This document shows, one piece after another, positions 17,326-17,343 of a stretch of 17,343 bases of DNA; positions within the stretch are counted from its first letter, which is position 1, and each line of letters opens with the position of its first letter. A model generated the notes under the pieces. The model saw nothing but the letters and a program-made list of their open reading frames with translations. It ran no database searches and was not told the origin of the DNA. The position numbers were made by a program, and so were the translations under genes. This DNA is from Phoronis ovalis (Eukaryota; Phoronida; Phoronidae): the NCBI GenBank assembly GCA_028565635.1, contig JAOXYB010021115.1, positions 1 through 17,343 on the forward strand, written 5' to 3'.

Positions 17326-17343
17326 ACATCCAATTCGGATCAA

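Larger units (their letters stand above)
15387..17343. other. Upstream FECH flank, mostly repeats and unassigned sequence
   Basis: No convincing gene was found. It includes a T-rich repeat array (15729-16094), G-run sites (15735 and 16534) and a CCGG-rich repeat at the right edge. Small ORFs (15617-15805, 16205-16393, 16501-16809, 16530-16724) lack recognisable domains, splice support or favourable composition. The FECH promoter, and possibly its true first exon, may lie here or beyond. Confidence 0.4.

Overview
This is an animal nuclear genome window: AT-rich, genes split by short GT-AG introns with T-rich acceptor tracts, AATAAA-type poly(A) signals, and transposon debris in introns. There are no rRNA, tRNA, CRISPR or bacterial-style features. 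The repeats resemble families I associate with bivalve molluscs and other lophotrochozoans, and the ferrochelatase is clearly metazoan in type with a [2Fe-2S] cluster. A marine lophotrochozoan invertebrate is my best guess, but that is inference.

Layout, left to right. (1) 1-4525, plus strand: the 3' part of a multi-exon gene whose 5' exons lie left of the window. Five exons (280-819, 999-1159, 1508-1603, 1951-3554, 4136-4165) join in phase to give about 809 residues of low-complexity protein with a Met/Tyr/Pro/Ala-rich segment and repeated (F/L)GRG motifs. I could not identify it. (2) 4526-5344: intergenic, with one good TATA-like site. (3) 5345-5677, plus strand: a single-exon ORF of 110 residues starting with a textbook N-myristoylation/palmitoylation motif, then a basic, Gln/Glu/Lys-rich helix. 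It is possibly a distant SVIP-like (p97/VCP-interacting) protein. (4) 5678-7700: AT-rich intergenic sequence. (5) 7700-15146 or beyond, minus strand: ferrochelatase (FECH). Nine exons are certain, from the mitochondrial presequence to the stop codon, and a tenth short candidate first exon lies at 15353-15386. The gene is intact, with the catalytic His and Glu and all four cluster cysteines present. (6) 15387-17343: upstream of FECH, mostly repeats and unassigned sequence.

The large FECH intron (11753-14671) carries two well-structured elements. One, at 12092-12786, has subterminal inverted repeats, terminal hairpins and two internal ~290-bp direct repeats, an architecture recalling Helentron-associated elements. 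The other, at 14005-14463, has ~58-bp terminal inverted repeats and appears to contain a captured piece of a RecQ-like helicase gene.

The small acylated-protein gene and FECH converge tail to tail. FECH catalyses the last step of haem synthesis in mitochondria. Nothing links its neighbours to that pathway, so I see no functional cluster. The most interesting items are the two intronic elements, the hairpin-plus-CTCTTG end shared by two intronic repeats, the dual-acylation microprotein, and the unidentified FGRG-motif protein.
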